9,022 nt of DNA. Origin: an uncultured Opitutia bacterium. GTDB lineage: Bacteria > Verrucomicrobiota > Verrucomicrobiia > Opitutales > UBA953. The position numbers and the translations under genes were made by a program. The stretch covers positions 1 through 9,022 of the forward strand of contig CAIMFE010000099.1 in assembly GCA_903840235.1 (NCBI GenBank). Direction: 5' to 3'. Below the pieces are notes generated by a model. That model saw nothing but the letters and a program-made list of their open reading frames with translations. It did no database searches and was not told the origin of the DNA. Positions 6,866 through 9,022 of the stretch are shown here, piece by piece (the first letter of the stretch is position 1; each line of letters starts with the position of its first letter).

Positions 6866-6875
6866 GGTTCGAACC
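6866..6875. repeat. Palindrome GGTTCGAACC touching the nuoJ start codon
   Basis: A perfect 10-bp palindrome ends one base before the ATG at 6876. A bound protein, or a leaderless start near here, would affect nuoJ directly. The sub-motif GGTTCGAA also occurs at 1912-1919, just upstream of the nitroreductase gene. Function unknown. Confidence 0.5.
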
Positions 6876-7409
6876 ATGCCTGACGGACTATTTATATTTT
6901 TTGCCGCGCTAACAATCGGCGCAGCCGCTCTTCTGGTTCTAAGTCGCAATGCAGTGACCTCCGCTATGGGGATGATTTTGGCCCTCGTCGGTGTCGCGGC
7001 TGACTTCTTCCTGCTCGATGCTTACTTCCTCGGCGTCCTTCAAGTGCTCGTCTACGCCGGCGCCGTCATGGTGCTCTTTCTTTTCATCATCATGTTACTT
7101 TCGGATACAGAAGAAAATCCTGCGGTCTATCCCTGGCGTCATGCGGTGACCGGTTTGGCAGTTTTCTTTTTCTTAGCCGCAGGCGTCATCTGGCTCTTCG
7201 TTTGGTCAGGAGCCGTTCCTTCCAACCAAGTTCAATTCACTCCGCCAGAAGTTTCTAACGATCCCTTAGTCTTCACCACCGCCGCCAAATCTTTCGGTCG
7301 ATTACTTTATACGAAATATTTACTACCTCTGGAAATTTCTGGATTCCTTTTACTCGTCGCACTCGTCGGCGTGGTTTCGATCAGCAAAGACTCCAAAATC
7401 CAAAGCTAA
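6876..7409 (+). CDS. nuoJ: NADH-quinone oxidoreductase subunit J
   Basis: Membrane-arm subunit of respiratory complex I, which couples NADH oxidation and quinone reduction to proton pumping. The 177 residues form about five membrane helices (roughly 5-22, 28-47, 53-75, 90-112 and 150-170). The third holds the family hallmark VYAGAVMVLFLFIIMLL (59-75), the helix that carries a pi-bulge in solved complex I structures. The ATG at 6876 gives the expected N-terminus; the only Shine-Dalgarno-like bases are AGG eight bases upstream, overlapping the GGTTCGAACC palindrome. nuoK starts nine bases after the stop. nuoJ is the first nuo gene here: folA, not nuoI, lies upstream, which differs from the usual nuoH-I-J order. 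Confidence 0.95.
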   Translation: MPDGLFIFFAALTIGAAALLVLSRNAVTSAMGMILALVGVAADFFLLDAYFLGVLQVLVYAGAVMVLFLFIIMLLSDTEENPAVYPWRHAVTGLAVFFFLAAGVIWLFVWSGAVPSNQVQFTPPEVSNDPLVFTTAAKSFGRLLYTKYLLPLEISGFLLLVALVGVVSISKDSKIQS

Positions 7410-7418
7410 TAAAACACT

Positions 7419-7727
7419 ATGGAACACACGACCCTTTCTCACCATTTATTACTCGCTGGAATGCTCTTTGTGATTGGACTCTCCGGAGTTTTAATCCGTC
7501 GCAATCTTCTCGTGGTCTATATGTGCCTCGAGTTGATGCTCACCGCCTCAACCTTAGCCCTCGTCGCTTTCTCCCGTTTTAATAACACGATGGATGGTGC
7601 AATTTTTGTTTTCTTTATCATCACCGTCGCCGCTGCTGAAGTTGCCGTAGGACTCGCTCTGATCGTCGCCCTCTTCCGCCAACGCCAAACGGTTAGCTCG
7701 GAAAAACTCACCACCCTCAGCGACTAA
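7419..7727 (+). CDS. nuoK: NADH-quinone oxidoreductase subunit K
   Basis: Small membrane subunit of complex I, related to MrpC, forming part of the charged proton path between NuoJ and the antiporter-like subunits. It has 102 residues, the normal length, with three membrane helices (about 10-26, 30-52 and 61-86). Both conserved intramembrane glutamates are present: Glu38 in YMCLELMLT and Glu74 in VAAAEVAVGLAL, matching E. coli Glu36 and Glu72. The ATG follows the nuoJ stop by nine bases and has no Shine-Dalgarno, so translation probably depends on nuoJ. nuoL begins six bases after its stop. Confidence 0.96.
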   Translation: MEHTTLSHHLLLAGMLFVIGLSGVLIRRNLLVVYMCLELMLTASTLALVAFSRFNNTMDGAIFVFFIITVAAAEVAVGLALIVALFRQRQTVSSEKLTTLSD

Positions 7728-7733
7728 TTTGCA

Positions 7734-9022
7734 ATGAACTCTGTTTCTCTTTTACACTGGATTTTATTTCTTCCGCTAGGCGCAGCAGCCTTTTCGGCTC
7801 TCTTCCTTCGCCGTCAGGGTGCATTTGCCGCCTGGTTCTCAACCCTGACCGCTTTTATCATCGCGGGTCTCGCGCTCACCAGCCTTACCCAAACTTCTGA
7901 AGACATCAAATGGCATTATGAGCTCGGTAAAATCGGTGGAATCTCCTTAGGCTTTGGTTACTTAATCGATGCCCATGCGCGCTTGATGTTATTCGTCGTT
8001 TCGTTCGTCGCCGCTTGGATTCATTTATTTTCTGTCGGTTACATGAAAGAAGATGATGCTCGCGGACGTTTCTTCGCCGGACTTTCCATCTTCATGTTTT
8101 CGATTCTCGGCATCGTCGTCGCCGATAATTTATTAATGACTTTTATTTTCTGGGAACTGGTTGGTTTTAGTTCCTACATGCTCATCGCTCATTATTTTGA
8201 TACTGATTTTGCAGCCGAGGCTTCCAAAAAAGCTTTTATCACCAATCGTATTGGCGATCTAGGATTCATCTTGGGTATCGCGCTTTGCTTAAAACTTTAC
8301 GGTACACTCGATTTTGCTGAATTAAAATTACAAGCGGGTTCAGCCGTTCCGATTGCCCTCGGACTTTTATTAATGTGCGGCTTTCTCGGAAAATCTGCCC
8401 AGTTCCCATTACACGTTTGGTTAACCGATGCGATGGCTGGTCCCACTCCCGTCTCGGCGCTCATTCACGCAGCGACGATGGTGGCAGCTGGTGTTTATTT
8501 CATGGCGCGTATCAGTTTCCTGCTCGCTCCGGAAGTTCTTCATTGGATCGCAATCTCCGGTGCTGGCATGGCCGCGCTCGCTGGACTTTGTGCACTCGCC
8601 CAAACCGATATCAAAAAATCTTTAGCTTACTCTACCCTCGCTCACCTCGGCATCATGGGTTGCGCGATTGGACTCGGACACCCTGAACTCGCCGTATTGC
8701 ACATGGCGATGCACGCGTTTTTCAAAGCGACCTTATTCTTGGGCGCTGGTTCCGTGATTCACGGATGTCACCACGAACAAGATATGTTAAAGATGGGCGG
8801 CTTGCTGAAAAAAATGCCGATCACCTCAGCGACTTTTATCGCAGCAACTCTTTCTAATTGTGCAGTTCCTTTCTTCGCAGGTTGGTATTCAAAAGACGCC
8901 ATCATTGAAGCAGCTTGGCACGGCGGACACTTCACTGTTTTTGGTTTCCTCGCCCTCGCGGCCATTGCGACGTGCTTATACAGCGGTCGCATGATTCGTC
9001 TGGTATTCATGGGTGTACCTAA
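7734..9022 (+). CDS. nuoL: NADH-quinone oxidoreductase subunit L, N-terminal part (3' end outside window)
   Basis: Antiporter-like proton-pumping subunit at the far end of the complex I membrane arm. I translated 429 codons from the ATG at 7734 with no stop; E. coli NuoL is about 613 residues, so about two thirds is present. Key residues are in place: Glu141 in FWELVGFSSY, Asp175 in NRIGD, Lys220 in LGKSAQFPLHVWLTDAM, His245 in ALIHAATMVAAGVY, Lys331 in HAFFKATLFLGAGSVIH and Lys387 in GWYSKDAI, matching E. coli Glu144, Asp178, Lys229, His254, Lys342 and Lys399. HEQDMLKMGGL (347-357) is also typical. It starts six bases after nuoK without a Shine-Dalgarno. nuoM and nuoN would be expected next, beyond the window. 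Confidence 0.96.
   Translation, partial: MNSVSLLHWILFLPLGAAAFSALFLRRQGAFAAWFSTLTAFIIAGLALTSLTQTSEDIKWHYELGKIGGISLGFGYLIDAHARLMLFVVSFVAAWIHLFSVGYMKEDDARGRFFAGLSIFMFSILGIVVADNLLMTFIFWELVGFSSYMLIAHYFDTDFAAEASKKAFITNRIGDLGFILGIALCLKLYGTLDFAELKLQAGSAVPIALGLLLMCGFLGKSAQFPLHVWLTDAMAGPTPVSALIHAATMVAAGVYFMARISFLLAPEVLHWIAISGAGMAALAGLCALAQTDIKKSLAYSTLAHLGIMGCAIGLGHPELAVLHMAMHAFFKATLFLGAGSVIHGCHHEQDMLKMGGLLKKMPITSATFIAATLSNCAVPFFAGWYSKDAIIEAAWHGGHFTVFGFLALAAIATCLYSGRMIRLVFMGVP

Larger units (their letters stand above)
6752..6875 (+). promoter_or_regulatory. folA-nuoJ intergenic leader
   Basis: This 124-base gap ends the thyA-folA unit and should hold the promoter of nuoJKL. It contains a bulged hairpin (GATTTACG at 6752-6759 with CGTAAAATC at 6775-6783), an 8-bp inverted repeat (6796-6823), a T run (6833-6837), a pyrimidine-rich stretch (about 6832-6864) and a 10-bp palindrome touching the nuoJ ATG. 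A possible -35 box CTGACA (6791-6796) lacks a good -10 partner. No small gene or tRNA is seen. Confidence 0.45.

Noticed and set aside
8375..8686. Open frames of 60-100 codons overlapping nuoL on both strands.
   Set aside because: They lie inside nuoL, whose own frame shows all conserved residues, and their translations are low-complexity and Arg/Ser-rich with no known motif.

Overview
This is a compact housekeeping stretch from a Gram-negative bacterium. The gene set is a Lol-type lipoprotein-release transporter, a class II lysyl-tRNA synthetase, a ThyA/FolA pair and proton-pumping complex I subunits. Base composition is roughly balanced, and few start codons have a Shine-Dalgarno sequence. 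Protein style, gene order and sparse Shine-Dalgarno use make me lean towards Verrucomicrobiota (Opitutae-like). That is an impression from memory, not a proof. I see no mobile elements, CRISPR arrays, tRNA or rRNA genes.

Layout. (1) 1-1246, plus strand: C-terminal part of a DinG/XPD-type DEAH helicase whose start lies outside the window. (2) 1243-5304, minus strand: a tight gene row read lysS, lolC/E-type permease, lolD ATPase, NfsB-like nitroreductase. The helicase and nitroreductase converge and share a TTAA that holds both stop codons, inside a near-perfect palindrome. (3) 5305-5418: divergent control region between lysS and thyA, with a G-rich block and a GGTTAACC palindrome. (4) 5419-6751, plus strand: thyA then folA, only a few bases apart. 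(5) 6752-6875: leader holding an 8-bp inverted repeat and a 10-bp palindrome that touches the nuoJ start. (6) 6876-9022, plus strand: nuoJ, nuoK and the first 429 codons of nuoL, cut by the window edge.

How the genes work together. LolC/E and LolD form an ABC machine that extracts lipoproteins from the inner membrane. ThyA makes dTMP and releases dihydrofolate, which FolA reduces back to tetrahydrofolate. NuoJ, NuoK and NuoL are membrane-arm subunits of NADH:quinone oxidoreductase, with the key charged residues intact. The nuo block starts at nuoJ with no nuoH or nuoI just upstream, which suggests a split nuo locus.

I found no new multi-gene system. The most interesting details are unusual residues in otherwise conserved LysRS active-site motifs, a changed helicase motif VI, the shared-stop palindrome, and recurring GGTT/AACC palindromes next to gene starts.
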